DNA of 52,660 nucleotides from Membranihabitans marinus (GTDB lineage: Bacteria > Bacteroidota > Bacteroidia > Chitinophagales > Saprospiraceae): contig NZ_JAHVHU010000022.1 in assembly GCF_019802045.1 (NCBI RefSeq), forward strand, positions 1 through 52,660, given 5' to 3'. The notes beneath the pieces are model-generated. The model was not told where the DNA came from, searched no databases, and worked only from the letters and a program-made list of their open reading frames with translations. Position numbers and translations under genes: made by a program. Shown here one piece after another: positions 6,489 through 15,786 of the stretch; position 1 is the first letter of the stretch, and every line of letters starts with the position of its first letter.

Positions 6489-6791
6489 TTATATCTTAAA
6501 GTTATTCATAATGAGGTCATTAAATGGGTTCTTAGTCTTCTCCAGTCTTGTCGTGCCCACATGTGCATAGCTCATGGTCGTTTTGAGATCCTTATGTCCC
6601 ATTAATTCATGGTCTATCCGGAGATCAGTCCCTTGCGCCGGGTTATAGGGGAAAATGCTGCGTTTCAGAATATGCAAATGATCCCATACCTTGCTGCATA
6701 AAAAGGTGACCATCCCCGCTTCTGATACCCGGTAAAAGATAGAGCGGCTATGAATCGATGGAGACGGGCTAGGGGCAAAGCTCAATGACAT
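6489..6791 (-). pseudogene. Tyrosine recombinase (integrase) C-terminal remnant, frameshifted
   Basis: The last 45 residues read GTDLRIDHELMGHKDLKTTM-SYAHV-...-LEKTKNPFNDL. This matches the catalytic C-terminus of tyrosine recombinases: the GTDLR helix, ELxGHKDxKTTM with its His, and the Tyr in SYAHV. The KNPFNDL tail is shared by many Bacteroidota integrases and resembles the RSPLDxL tail of integron integrases. Upstream, the region that should hold the box I Arg (LRHSFATHLL) is scrambled; a partial SFA match appears in a different frame, which indicates frameshifts. The N-terminal domain is absent. The remnant is next to, and on the same strand as, the cassette array. Confidence 0.7.
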
Positions 6792-7129
6792 GATTACAAA
6801 GGATACGATGAATAAAATCTCTAAGATACATATTTATTTTAACATTTACTTATAATCCTCATTGGTTTTGATTTTTGTGGTGGAATTTTTTTATTCCAAG
6901 TTCTGTGATGCATTAATTAGTATGGTTATTCGACTTTTTAGATCCTTGTGGACACGCGAAACACCGTGTGGTGCGGACGATTTGAAGGTTTGCTCCTACG
7001 GCTAGTTTCCGCCTACACTACAGATCACAAACCATCATCCGCTATCCGCTCACTCTATGCTGTGCGGCCCCATTGGGAACTGCCTGGGCGGACAAGGGGA
7101 TTCCACCAACGGTTTCAAACCACAAACCA
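6792..7129. other. Gene-free junction between island and core genes
   Basis: No convincing coding region, RNA gene or strong hairpin is visible here. The left part is AT-rich like the island and the right part shifts to core-like composition. It probably includes further debris of the recombinase gene and the island boundary. Confidence 0.4.
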
Positions 7130-8356
7130 CTACTCCATTTCTTCAAATGTTCTCCCAATAATATCCAGCCCTTCGTTCAACTCCTCCTTTTGAATAACCA
7201 GTGGCGGCGCAAATCGGATAATATTACCATGTGTGGGCTTCGCCAGTAGGCCGTTATTCATCAACGCGACGCACAAATCCCAGGCGGTGGTTGATTCCGG
7301 ATCCGCATCGAGTTCGATCGCATTGAGCAGCCCTTTGCCCCGTACTTCTTTGATGAGCGGTTGATTTTGTTGGATTATGCGAAGTTCGGACCGGAACAGT
7401 TTACCCATTTCAAGGGCATTTTCAGCGAGACTTTCATCGACGAGCACGTCCAGAGCTGCTATGGCCACCGCACATGCCAGGGGATTTCCTCCGTAGGTCG
7501 AACCGTGCTCCCCGGGCCGAATGCAAAGCATAATGGCATCGTCGGCCAAGACAGCAGACACAGGATAGAGCCCGCCAGAGAGGGCTTTGCCAAGGATAAG
7601 TACGTCAGGCCGGACGTCTTCGTGGTCGCAGCAAAGCATACGTCCGGTGCGGGCCAGTCCGGTCTGAATTTCATCGGCCATGAATAGCACATTGTGTTCT
7701 TTGCACAACCCGGCCGCCCGATGGAGGTAGCCGTCGGCCGGTACGATGACTCCGGCTTCGCCCTGAATAGGCTCTACCAGAAAGCCAGCTACGTTCGGAT
7801 CTTGCAACGCTGCTTCCAATGCGTCAATATCATTGTACGGAATAATATGGTAACCGGGTACAAAAGGACCAAACCCCCCTGTGCTATCGGGACTTACAGA
7901 AGCACTAATCGCCCCCAGGGTTCGTCCGTGAAAGTTGCCGGAAGCAAATATGATTTTACCCCGGTTGACCGGAATGTTCTTTTTCATGTAGCCCCATTTG
8001 CGGCACAGTTTGATCGCGGTCTCCACCCCCTCGGCTCCCGTGTTCATGGGAAGAACTTTGTCATAACCAAACAATCGGGTGATGTGCGCCGCAAAAAGCC
8101 CCAGCTGGTCACTGTGAAACGCTCGTGAAACGAGACTAAGCTGTCCGGCCTGGTGTTTCAATGCCGCTAGGATATCGGGGTGGTTGTGCCCCTGGTTCAC
8201 CGCCGAGTAGGCGGACAGAAAGTCAAGGTATTTCCGGTCTTCGACATCCCAGAGGTAAATGCCCTTGCCCCGGGAGAGGACTACAGGTAGCGGGTGGTAG
8301 TTGTGCGCACCATTCGTGTTTTCGAGTGCAATGTAATAATCGTTATTTTCTATCAT
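7130..8356 (-). CDS. rocD: Ornithine aminotransferase (ornithine--oxo-acid transaminase)
   Basis: This PLP-dependent class III aminotransferase converts ornithine and 2-oxoglutarate to glutamate 5-semialdehyde and glutamate, linking arginine and proline metabolism. The 408 residues match the family length. Visible motifs are the phosphate-binding [12 protein letters not shown] (106-116), FHGRTLGA, the cofactor Asp in [12 protein letters not shown] (D228) and the Schiff-base Lys in [11 protein letters not shown] (K257). The GAEGVETA pattern favours ornithine over acetylornithine or GABA aminotransferase. Its start overlaps the end of coaE by 14 nt, so the two are probably co-transcribed. Confidence 0.9.
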   Translation of the reverse strand: MIENNDYYIALENTNGAHNYHPLPVVLSRGKGIYLWDVEDRKYLDFLSAYSAVNQGHNHPDILAALKHQAGQLSLVSRAFHSDQLGLFAAHITRLFGYDKVLPMNTGAEGVETAIKLCRKWGYMKKNIPVNRGKIIFASGNFHGRTLGAISASVSPDSTGGFGPFVPGYHIIPYNDIDALEAALQDPNVAGFLVEPIQGEAGVIVPADGYLHRAAGLCKEHNVLFMADEIQTGLARTGRMLCCDHEDVRPDVLILGKALSGGLYPVSAVLADDAIMLCIRPGEHGSTYGGNPLACAVAIAALDVLVDESLAENALEMGKLFRSELRIIQQNQPLIKEVRGKGLLNAIELDADPESTTAWDLCVALMNNGLLAKPTHGNIIRFAPPLVIQKEELNEGLDIIGRTFEEME

Positions 8357-8945
8357 TGGATTGTATTAATTGGTGGTGTATAGCCAGGATTTGAGGAAGT
8401 ATTGCATAACAGCCGGAATTATCAATGAAAAGATCGGCCACTTTTTCTTTTTTGCTGTCGGGGAACTGACTGTTCATACGTTGGGTCACGGCATCGACGG
8501 TGATGCCGTCCCGGGCCATAATGCGTTGCGTGCGAAGCACCCGGGGAGCCCGGACCATAATGAGGTGATCCAGTTTTCGATAGGAGCCGGATTCGACCAG
8601 CAGCGCAGCTTCCTGCAGCGTGTATGGACTGTCTTGCGCATGATGCCAATCGGCGTAATCCCGTCCGACGGCCGGATGCACAATTGCATTGATTTTTTCG
8701 CGCACCGGGGGATTTTCAAAAACCTGCTTTCGAAGAAAATCCTTTTGAAGTTGATGGTTCGCATCGTAGACCCGGGGGCCGAGCAACTCAACAAGGGCGG
8801 TCACCACCTCTGGGTCGTGTGTCATCAGATGTTTGGCCCGGTCATCCGAATAGTACACCGGAATACCCAATTGTTCAAAGATCCGGGCACAGAAGGTTTT
8901 TCCACTTCCGATCCCGCCCGTAATTCCTGTTTTCCATTTTGCCAT
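8343..8945 (-). CDS. coaE: Dephospho-CoA kinase
   Basis: This enzyme catalyses the last step of coenzyme A synthesis, phosphorylating the 3'-OH of dephospho-CoA. The 200-residue protein has the P-loop GGIGSGKT (10-17), the [11 protein letters not shown] substrate segment (31-41) and the IVHPAV motif of the CoA-binding domain. It is complete and of normal length. It is the first gene of a two-gene unit with rocD, with overlapping ends, and lies divergent from the pyrophosphohydrolase gene that starts 46 bp away. Confidence 0.92.
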   Translation of the reverse strand: MAKWKTGITGGIGSGKTFCARIFEQLGIPVYYSDDRAKHLMTHDPEVVTALVELLGPRVYDANHQLQKDFLRKQVFENPPVREKINAIVHPAVGRDYADWHHAQDSPYTLQEAALLVESGSYRKLDHLIMVRAPRVLRTQRIMARDGITVDAVTQRMNSQFPDSKKEKVADLFIDNSGCYAILPQILAIHHQLIQSNDRK

Positions 8946-8990
8946 TTGCTTAATTCCCTTAATTTTGTCCCTGAATGTAACCTAAAATTT

Positions 8991-9467
8991 ATGAAATTGG
9001 AAGAACCTAAAGCACTTAATTCCGTAGCGGAATTTCACGATACGTTTGGATTGCCGGTCCTCGATGATCCAAAGCTGATCCCAAAAGAACGGGCAGCGCT
9101 CCGGGTCAACCTGCTCAAGGAAGAACTGAAAGAACTAGTCACCGCGATCGAAGAAGACGATCTGGTGGAAATTGCAGATGCTTTTTGTGATTTGCAGTAC
9201 GTCCTCTCGGGAGCTATCCTTGAATTTGGTATGGGCGAAAAATTTAAAGCACTTTTCGATGAAGTACACCGCAGCAATATGAGTAAAACCTGCCAATCGG
9301 TGGAGGAGGCCGAAAGCACGATAGCGCATTATATGGATCGGAAAAAAGAAGAAGGCTTCTATGAAAAGAAACAGGACAAATACATCGTGTACCGGAAAAG
9401 CGATCGGAAAGTGCTCAAGTCTGTGAATTACAGTGAAGCCGATCTTAAGTCCAGATTAACACAATAA
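8991..9467 (+). CDS. MazG-like all-alpha NTP pyrophosphohydrolase (PRA-PH superfamily)
   Basis: The 158-residue protein contains the metal-binding signature of all-alpha NTP pyrophosphatases: EELKELVTAIEEDD (around 44-57) followed by EIADAFCDLQYV (around 60-71), giving ExxE...ExxD. Such enzymes hydrolyse nucleoside triphosphates or phosphoribosyl-ATP to monophosphate and PPi, often as house-cleaning. The C-terminal Lys/Tyr-rich tail (KKQDKYIVYRK) is typical of the Bacteroidota form. The start is the ATG preceding KLEEPKALNS; the open frame extends further upstream, but that part is antisense to coaE. The true substrate is not predictable. Confidence 0.75.
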   Translation: MKLEEPKALNSVAEFHDTFGLPVLDDPKLIPKERAALRVNLLKEELKELVTAIEEDDLVEIADAFCDLQYVLSGAILEFGMGEKFKALFDEVHRSNMSKTCQSVEEAESTIAHYMDRKKEEGFYEKKQDKYIVYRKSDRKVLKSVNYSEADLKSRLTQ

Positions 9468-9468
9468 A

Positions 9469-9681
9469 ATGTCATCAAATCGTCTTACTGTCCGGAATTG
9501 GGACGTTGACCTGTTTTCCGATGTAATTAATCGGAATCTACAAATTCCAACCTGCATCCCCAGTCCGGAAACTATCGAGGTGATTGGTGAACCAAGCGTC
9601 TCTCGATGGGTTATTAGGAAAAGGACCAATCGGGTTTGTTTGGAGAATCAGTTGACAGTTGCCCGATCAGAACGAATGTAA
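9469..9681 (+). other. Short spacer with a weak 70-codon open frame
   Basis: An ATG one base after the pyrophosphohydrolase stop opens a 70-codon frame with no recognisable domain, an unusual composition and an overlap with the upstream region of the thioredoxin gene. I regard it as doubtful and see no promoter or terminator in the spacer. Confidence 0.2.
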
Positions 9682-9691
9682 AAAGCAACCA

Positions 9692-11101
9692 ATGAAGATA
9701 AATACCATGAAATACACACTCGCTGCATTATTTATTCTGGCTCTACAGAGCATCGGAGTTGCCCAGGACGGTTACCATATTGATGTTCACATGGAGAATG
9801 CCTCCAGCGATACGCTTTATTTGGCCTACTTCTATGGGGACGCGCAGTACATCAAAGATACCGCTTTTCGCGAGGGTGATAACCTGTACTCTTTCCAGGG
9901 CGACGAGCTTCTGCCCCAAGGGGTCTACATGTTTGTATTACCGCCTCAAAATTCATTTTTTCAGGTTATGATCAATGACGATCAAACTTTTACCATGAAA
10001 ACCGATGCGCAAAATGTGACTGGGAGCACGGTCATAGAAGGGAATGAGGACAATGCCGTATTTTATGACTACCTCAGTCTGATCGATCAGGCCCGAAAAG
10101 AGAAAGCGGCGTTGGATGCCGAGTTAGAGCAGGCCACCGATGAAGTAGCTAAAAAAGAACTCGAGAATAAAATCGTAGCGCTCGATAAAAAAGTGCTGCG
10201 TAAGCAAGATGACATTTTGCAAAACCACCCCAAATCGTTGTCTGCGCTGGTGATCGGAGCGAGCCGGGAACCCAATATTCCGGATTTTTCGGATGTACCT
10301 CAGGAAAAAAGACAAGAAAACGTTTTTCAATATTACCGGAAGCACTACTTTGATCAGGTGGATTTGAATCGTGAGGCTATTTTGCGTACTCCCTTTATTC
10401 ATCAAAAAGTGATGGATTATTTTGATAAATATACCTCGCAAGCGCCCGATTCACTAAACCAGGCGATCGATGCATTCTTTAATCAACTGGATGAAAACAG
10501 TACCATATACAGGTACTTTCTGGTGAAACTGCTCAATAAATATGCGAATCCGGCCATCGTGGGGCAGGATGCGGTGTATGTGCATTTGGCTCAGCAATAC
10601 TATGGCAAAGGTAAAGCGCCGTGGGTGGATGAAGAGACCTTGCTCAAGATACTGGACAATGCTGAGCGATTTAAGTACACGCTGATTGGCAATGAGGCTC
10701 CTCCGTTGAAAATGTATGATATCTACGCAGAAAAAGAACTGGATCTGAAAACCATCCCGGGGGATTACAAGGTGCTTATATTCTGGTCGTCGACCTGCAG
10801 CCATTGCAAGAAGGTGATGCCGACGTTGCCGGCGATCGAAGAGACCATCAATGATGATGCCGTTCAGTTTATCTCGGTTTGCACGAAAGCGGATGACTCC
10901 TGCGGGGAATATATAAATGAGAATGACCTTCAAAGTACCGGTATTCATGCGCTTCCCGTGAGTTCCTATGGTCGATTATATGATGTGAGGACGACGCCCA
11001 AGATCTTTATCATCGATTCGGAGAACAAAATCGCTTCGAAAGGGATAGGTTTTGATCAAATCGCGCAGGTGATTGATATGCTGAAGAAAGAACAGCAGTA
11101 A
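9692..11101 (+). CDS. Secreted thioredoxin-fold protein with DUF4369/DUF5106-like N-terminus
   Basis: The protein starts with a signal peptide (MKYTLAALFILALQSIGVAQ) and is about 469 residues long. Residues around 30-110 resemble DUF4369, a beta-sandwich common in Bacteroidota. A helical middle part with a charged coiled segment resembles DUF5106. The C-terminal thioredoxin-like domain contains the redox motif CSHCK (FWSSTCSHCKKVMP). Such proteins are periplasmic thiol-disulfide oxidoreductases of the TlpA/ResA type. The start is uncertain between two close ATGs (9692 or 9707); both keep the signal peptide. Confidence 0.82.
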   Translation: MKINTMKYTLAALFILALQSIGVAQDGYHIDVHMENASSDTLYLAYFYGDAQYIKDTAFREGDNLYSFQGDELLPQGVYMFVLPPQNSFFQVMINDDQTFTMKTDAQNVTGSTVIEGNEDNAVFYDYLSLIDQARKEKAALDAELEQATDEVAKKELENKIVALDKKVLRKQDDILQNHPKSLSALVIGASREPNIPDFSDVPQEKRQENVFQYYRKHYFDQVDLNREAILRTPFIHQKVMDYFDKYTSQAPDSLNQAIDAFFNQLDENSTIYRYFLVKLLNKYANPAIVGQDAVYVHLAQQYYGKGKAPWVDEETLLKILDNAERFKYTLIGNEAPPLKMYDIYAEKELDLKTIPGDYKVLIFWSSTCSHCKKVMPTLPAIEETINDDAVQFISVCTKADDSCGEYINENDLQSTGIHALPVSSYGRLYDVRTTPKIFIIDSENKIASKGIGFDQIAQVIDMLKKEQQ

Positions 11102-11151
11102 TCAGAATCAAGTATTATACCAGAGACTTGCATAGATAAAATCAGGACAGG

Positions 11152-11178
11152 TTTTGCAGGAGATAATTGGTATATTTG
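11152..11178 (+). promoter_or_regulatory. Putative Bacteroidota-type promoter upstream of mpl
   Basis: TATATTTG (11171-11178) matches the Bacteroidota -7 consensus TAnnTTTG exactly. A TTTTG lies upstream (11152-11156), but the spacing of 14 bp is shorter than the usual 19 or so, so the -33 element is doubtful. The mpl start is about 108 nt downstream. Confidence 0.4.
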
Positions 11179-11285
11179 AGTCAAAATACTAATTTGCGCA
11201 GGTGTTGTTCCTATGATAAATCAGTAGGGGATGGAGCATTCAGTTCGATGGGGCTACACCGAATTTTATCCTGGCTTAAAATATT

Positions 11286-12647
11286 ATGAAAAAAGTACAT
11301 ATAATTTCCATAGGAGGTGCGGTGATGCACAATATAGCCATTCAACTCCAGCGTCAGGGGTATCAGGTGACTGGTTCCGATGATATATTGTTTGATCCGT
11401 CCATGTCCCGCCTGGAAGAAGCCGGGTTATTGCCCGATCAGACTGGATGGGATCCGGATCGGATAACACATGACCTGGATTTTGTGATTGCCGGGATGCA
11501 TGCCAAGCTGGATAATCCAGAGCTTCAAAAAGCTCAGGCGATTGGTTTGAAAATTCATTCTTTTCCCTCCTACGTCCGGTCCCGCGCAGAAGATCAGACC
11601 AGAATTGTGGTGGCCGGCTCGCATGGGAAGACGACAACTGCTTCGATGATTGTTCATCTGATGCAGGAGCTTGGAGTTTGTACGGATCACTTGATTGGTG
11701 CAAAAATTGAAGGATTGGATGATATAGTGACTTTTGAAGGGTGTCCGTATTTTGTTCTGGAAGGGGATGAATACCCGTCGTCAGCGCTGGATCCGAAACC
11801 AAAGTTTCTCCATTACGATCCGCATTATTTGATTATCACCGGAATTGCCTGGGATCACATGAATGTGTTTCCTACGTATGCTCAGTATTTTAATGCCTTC
11901 GTCTCTTTGATGGAATCACTCCATCCCGGTTGTGTGGTTATATACAATAGTTATGATAGTGAAGTGGCCCGGTTGATCAGCATGTGTGATCCGGCGCAAG
12001 CTATTCCTTACCAAATGCTCCCTTTCGAAGTCCGGAATGGTGTTTTTGTGGTGGAGGAAGACCATGCCTTGCGGGTCATTGGGCGGCATAATATGGAGAA
12101 CTTAACTGCTGCGGTGACGTTGTGTGAACAACTGGGGATGGAAAAAACCGCATTGTTGGAAGCGGCCGAGACCTACAGTGGTGCCTCCCGGCGATTGGAG
12201 CTGTTGTTGAATACAGAATATGGTACGGCATACATCGATTTTGCACATGCTCCCTCGAAAGTCAAGGCATCCGTGCAGGCGGTGAGAGAATTGCATCCAG
12301 ACCGTCCGCTCATTGCGGTATTGGAATTGCACACTTATTCCAGTCTCAACAAGGATTTTCTTCCTCAATACCGGGATTCTCTGGCGCCGGCCGACCTGGC
12401 GGTGGTGATGTTTGATCCCCGGATCGTAGAGAATAAGAACATGGAAGCCCTGGAGGAGACCGATATCCGGCGGTCATTTGGACGGGATGATATTGTTGTG
12501 GTTCATGATCAGACCGCGTTGGGGCTGGTAGTGGAGCAGGCATTGGAGGGATACATTCCTGATAAGGTGAATGTTATCCTGATGAGTTCGGGGTCCTTTG
12601 GTGGCTTGGATGTAAAAAAGAAACTGTCGAACCAGTGGGACTTATGA
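11286..12647 (+). CDS. mpl: UDP-N-acetylmuramate:L-Ala-gamma-D-Glu-meso-DAP ligase (Mpl)
   Basis: Mpl is the cytoplasmic murein-recycling ligase that attaches recovered tripeptide to UDP-MurNAc. The 453 residues fit. There is an N-terminal Rossmann domain (VHIISIGGAVMHNIA), the Mur ligase ATP site GSHGKTTT (111-118), the EGDEYPSSALDPKPKFLHY segment typical of Mpl, and the C-terminal Mur ligase domain with HAPSKVKAS. The latter distinguishes it from MurC, which is usually encoded with the dcw cluster. It stands alone, 48 bp before pdhB. Confidence 0.88.
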   Translation: MKKVHIISIGGAVMHNIAIQLQRQGYQVTGSDDILFDPSMSRLEEAGLLPDQTGWDPDRITHDLDFVIAGMHAKLDNPELQKAQAIGLKIHSFPSYVRSRAEDQTRIVVAGSHGKTTTASMIVHLMQELGVCTDHLIGAKIEGLDDIVTFEGCPYFVLEGDEYPSSALDPKPKFLHYDPHYLIITGIAWDHMNVFPTYAQYFNAFVSLMESLHPGCVVIYNSYDSEVARLISMCDPAQAIPYQMLPFEVRNGVFVVEEDHALRVIGRHNMENLTAAVTLCEQLGMEKTALLEAAETYSGASRRLELLLNTEYGTAYIDFAHAPSKVKASVQAVRELHPDRPLIAVLELHTYSSLNKDFLPQYRDSLAPADLAVVMFDPRIVENKNMEALEETDIRRSFGRDDIVVVHDQTALGLVVEQALEGYIPDKVNVILMSSGSFGGLDVKKKLSNQWDL

Positions 12648-12695
12648 AAAGAAATCCATAAATTGTGCTGTTAAACATATAGACAATCTAGAAAT

Positions 12696-13685
12696 ATGAG
12701 TAGAGAAATTGCATTGAGAGATGCTTTACGCGAAGCGATGGTCGAAGAGATGCGCCGGGATGACACGGTGTTTTTGATGGGCGAGGAAGTTGCTCAATAC
12801 AACGGAGCCTATAAGGTGAGTAAAGGAATGTTGGACGAGTTCGGTGAAAAGCGTGTGATCGATACCCCGATTACAGAACTTGGATTTGCCGGACTGGGTG
12901 TCGGTGCTGCGATGAATGGTTTGAAACCCATTGTCGAATTTATGACCTGGAACTTTGCCATATTGGCATTTGATCAGATCGTGAATAATGCGGCCAAGAC
13001 CCTTTCTCAGTCAGCGGGTCATTTCCAGTGTCCGATTGTATTTCGCGGTCCTTCCGGATCAGCTGGTCAGTTGGCGCAACAACACTCCCAAATGTTTGAA
13101 GCCTGGATGGCTAATACACCCGGACTAAAGGTGATTAGTTGCATTGATCCGGCAGATGCGAAAGGGTTGCTGAAGTCAGCGATCCGAGATCCCAATCCAG
13201 TCTGTGTGATGGAGTCAGAAGTCATGTACGGATACAAAGGGGAGGTGCCAGACGATGAGGATTTGATCGTGCCCATCGGGAAAGCAGCCATTCGTCGCGA
13301 AGGTACGGATGTGACGTTGGTGTCCTTTAATAAAATGGTGCTGGAAGCGCTCAAAGCAGCCGATGAACTGGCGAAGGAAGATATCTCAGCGGAAGTCATT
13401 GATCTGAGAACCATCCGACCGATGGATCACGACACCATTATCAAATCGGTTAAAAAGACCAATCGGATCGTGGTAGTTGATGAATCCTGGCCATTTTCCG
13501 GCGTATCTTCGGAGGTGAGCTATATCGTTCAAAAGCATGCCTTTGATTATCTGGATGCCCCCGTGATTCGGGTGAATTCTGCAGACACTTCCATGGCCTA
13601 TGCACCGACGTTGGTGGAAGAATATCTGCCCAATCCAGCCAAAATTATCAAAGCGGTCAAGGAAGTTATGTATATTGAGAAGTAA
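12696..13685 (+). CDS. pdhB: Pyruvate dehydrogenase E1 component, beta subunit
   Basis: This 329-residue alpha-ketoacid dehydrogenase E1-beta protein works with an E1-alpha subunit to decarboxylate pyruvate using thiamine diphosphate. Family features include FLMGEEVAQYNGAYKVSKG near the N-terminus (ThDP-contacting Glu), DTPITELGFAGLGVGAA, QHSQMFEAWMANTPGLKVI and a transketolase C-terminal domain with VVVDESWPFSGVSSE. The YNGAYKVSKGM segment is typical of pyruvate-type rather than branched-chain enzymes. No alpha subunit or E2 gene is adjacent, so the complex is encoded in several loci. Confidence 0.88.
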   Translation: MSREIALRDALREAMVEEMRRDDTVFLMGEEVAQYNGAYKVSKGMLDEFGEKRVIDTPITELGFAGLGVGAAMNGLKPIVEFMTWNFAILAFDQIVNNAAKTLSQSAGHFQCPIVFRGPSGSAGQLAQQHSQMFEAWMANTPGLKVISCIDPADAKGLLKSAIRDPNPVCVMESEVMYGYKGEVPDDEDLIVPIGKAAIRREGTDVTLVSFNKMVLEALKAADELAKEDISAEVIDLRTIRPMDHDTIIKSVKKTNRIVVVDESWPFSGVSSEVSYIVQKHAFDYLDAPVIRVNSADTSMAYAPTLVEEYLPNPAKIIKAVKEVMYIEK

Positions 13686-13724
13686 TAAAGACCATTAAGT
13701 AATAATCGTATAAATCATCATAGT

Positions 13725-15152
13725 ATGAAACGCAGAAAATTTATCAAGGATAGCGTCGTAGGCGCATCCGCTTTTACCATCGTTCCAGGTTCTATTCTGG
13801 CCAAACCAGGGCGTGTAGCGCCCTCTGATAAACTCGATATCGCCGTGATCGGTGCCGGGGGACGGGGGAATGCACATTGGTCCGGCGCCAAAGAAAGCGG
13901 TCGGGCTAACATCGTTGCACTGGTCGACGTGGACGATAAGCGAGCTGCTAATGCGTATCGTTCGAACCCCAAGGCCAAACGCTTGAAGGACTATCGGAAG
14001 TTAGAAAACATCCAGGATGAATTTGATGCAGTGATGGTGGCGACGCCGGATCATACCCACGGGGTGATCGGGATGGCTATGATGGATATGGGCAAACATG
14101 CCTACATCGAAAAACCACTGGCTCATGATATATACGAAGTTCGCCAGTTAACTGAAAAAGCCGCTGAGAAAAACCTGGTTACTCAGATGGGAAACCACGG
14201 AAGTTCCGGAGATGGAATACGGGAAATTTGTGAGTGGGTATGGGCCGGGATGATCGGTGATGTCACTGAAGCCTATTGCTGGACCAACCGACCGGTTTGG
14301 CCTCAGGGAAAACCGGCGCCGACTGGTGCCAGTCCCATTCCGGATACGCTGGACTGGGATCTTTGGCAAGGCCCTGTTCCTTTTAACCATTATTCGCCGC
14401 AGTATCTTCCGTTCAAGTGGAGAGGCTGGTGGGATTATGGAACCGGTGCTTTAGGTGATATGGGGTGCCACATCATTGATCCGGTGTTCAAAGCACTCAA
14501 ACTGGGTTATCCTACAGAAGTGACCAGCAGTAATACCACCGTATGGGTCGATGATTTTGTGGAGGCAGATTTTGAAAAAAGTTGCCCGCCGAGTTCGGTC
14601 TCTCATTTGAGATTCCCGGAGCGAGAAGGCATGCCTGCGGTAAAATTGCACTGGTATGACGGCGGATTGATGCCTTCCTTCCCGGAAGGAATTGATCCCA
14701 ATGAGAAACTTGGAAACTGGGATGGCGGAATCCTCCTGGTAGGCGACAAAGGCATGCTTTCTGCCGGATGTTATGGCCTCAATCCAAAATTGCATTACCC
14801 CAACGGTAATCCAAATATGAATAAACCTAAACCATCCTTGGACCGGGTCGAAGATGGGATGGACGGACACATGAAGCAGTGGATCGTTGCCTGTCTGGAT
14901 GGCGGTGAAACCTCTTCGCCGCTTTCGTATGCCGGACCTTTGTCCGAGACCGTGTTAATGGGGAATCTGGGGATTCGAAGCTATCAGATGAAGCAGTTGC
15001 AGGAAGGAAAAACCCCGACATCGTGGGCCCCTTATGACTATCCGGGACGCAAGCGATTGTTGTGGGATGGCAAGAATATGAAGGTCACCAACTTTGATCC
15101 GGCAAATCAATTTGTACGCCGGGAGTATCGGGATGGATGGTCGTTAACGTAA
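13725..15152 (+). CDS. Gfo/Idh/MocA family oxidoreductase with Tat signal
   Basis: The 475-residue protein begins MKRRKFIKDSVVGASAF, a twin-arginine signal (RRxFIK), so export of a folded, cofactor-loaded enzyme is expected. The NAD(P)-binding Rossmann motif is IAVIGAGGRGNAH (39-51). It is followed by VATPDHTHG and the EKPLAHD motif, whose Lys is the conserved catalytic residue of the family. Downstream is the family C-terminal domain with GALGDMGCHIIDP. Substrates are probably sugars or polyols from polysaccharide breakdown, but the sequence does not identify one. It follows pdhB by about 40 bp. Confidence 0.85.
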   Translation: MKRRKFIKDSVVGASAFTIVPGSILAKPGRVAPSDKLDIAVIGAGGRGNAHWSGAKESGRANIVALVDVDDKRAANAYRSNPKAKRLKDYRKLENIQDEFDAVMVATPDHTHGVIGMAMMDMGKHAYIEKPLAHDIYEVRQLTEKAAEKNLVTQMGNHGSSGDGIREICEWVWAGMIGDVTEAYCWTNRPVWPQGKPAPTGASPIPDTLDWDLWQGPVPFNHYSPQYLPFKWRGWWDYGTGALGDMGCHIIDPVFKALKLGYPTEVTSSNTTVWVDDFVEADFEKSCPPSSVSHLRFPEREGMPAVKLHWYDGGLMPSFPEGIDPNEKLGNWDGGILLVGDKGMLSAGCYGLNPKLHYPNGNPNMNKPKPSLDRVEDGMDGHMKQWIVACLDGGETSSPLSYAGPLSETVLMGNLGIRSYQMKQLQEGKTPTSWAPYDYPGRKRLLWDGKNMKVTNFDPANQFVRREYRDGWSLT

Positions 15153-15162
15153 TCCATACAAT

Positions 15163-15786
15163 ATGAATTCCAAACAGGAATCATCGGATAAAGTCATCAG
15201 AACACACATGATGTGGTCGATGGGAGCAGGTCTGATCCCGCTTCCATTGGCTGACCTTTTTACAGTAGGCGCGGTTCAGCTTGATTTGATTCGGCAGCTT
15301 TGTAAAGTGTATGAGGTGGATTTTAAAGAAGAGGAGGGAAAAGCCATCGTGACTTCACTGACCTCTTCCGCTTTGGCCAAGATCGGTGCACGGACAGCGA
15401 TCAAACTAATTCCGGGGATTGGGGCGATCATCGGTGGCGTGACCATGTCGGTTTTGTCCGGGGCTTCAACCTATGCGGTCGGGAAGGCCTTTCAAACCCA
15501 TTTTGAGAAGGGAGGAACGATTTTGGATATTGATCTCAATCGCCTGAAAAAAGTCTACCAGGAGAAATTTGAAAAAGGCAAGGAAGAGGCAAAAAGGTAT
15601 AAAAAGGAAGATTTCCGTAGTTCAGAATCCTCAGAACCGACAGTGAAAAATGGAGCGGGTGAAACTCAGAGCGCAACCGATGATACCGTACAAAAGCTAA
15701 AAGATTTGGGTGAATTGCGACGGGAAGGGATCATCACGGAAGACGAATTCGAACGGATGAAAAAGAAATTTATCAATGATACATAA
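15163..15786 (+). CDS. DUF697 family protein with C-terminal SHOCT domain
   Basis: Residues 10-120 match DUF697-type membrane-associated proteins: IPLPLADLFTVGAVQLDLIRQLC, then glycine-rich hydrophobic segments (LIPGIGAIIGGVTMSVLSG) and YAVGKAFQTHFEKGG. A charged linker leads to a 30-residue C-terminal SHOCT motif (LKDLGELRREGIITEDEFERMK), a short oligomerisation domain. The function is unknown; a peripheral or two-helix membrane protein is likely. Its last 11 nt overlap the start of the DinB gene, suggesting a co-translated pair. Confidence 0.75.
   Translation: MNSKQESSDKVIRTHMMWSMGAGLIPLPLADLFTVGAVQLDLIRQLCKVYEVDFKEEEGKAIVTSLTSSALAKIGARTAIKLIPGIGAIIGGVTMSVLSGASTYAVGKAFQTHFEKGGTILDIDLNRLKKVYQEKFEKGKEEAKRYKKEDFRSSESSEPTVKNGAGETQSATDDTVQKLKDLGELRREGIITEDEFERMKKKFINDT

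Noticed and set aside
8370-8990. Long N-terminal extension of the pyrophosphohydrolase frame
   Set aside because: This part is antisense to coaE and contains no domain; the family match begins at the ATG at 8991.
9469-9681. 70-codon frame after the pyrophosphohydrolase gene
   Set aside because: It has no recognisable domain, weak context and an odd composition; it may be chance.
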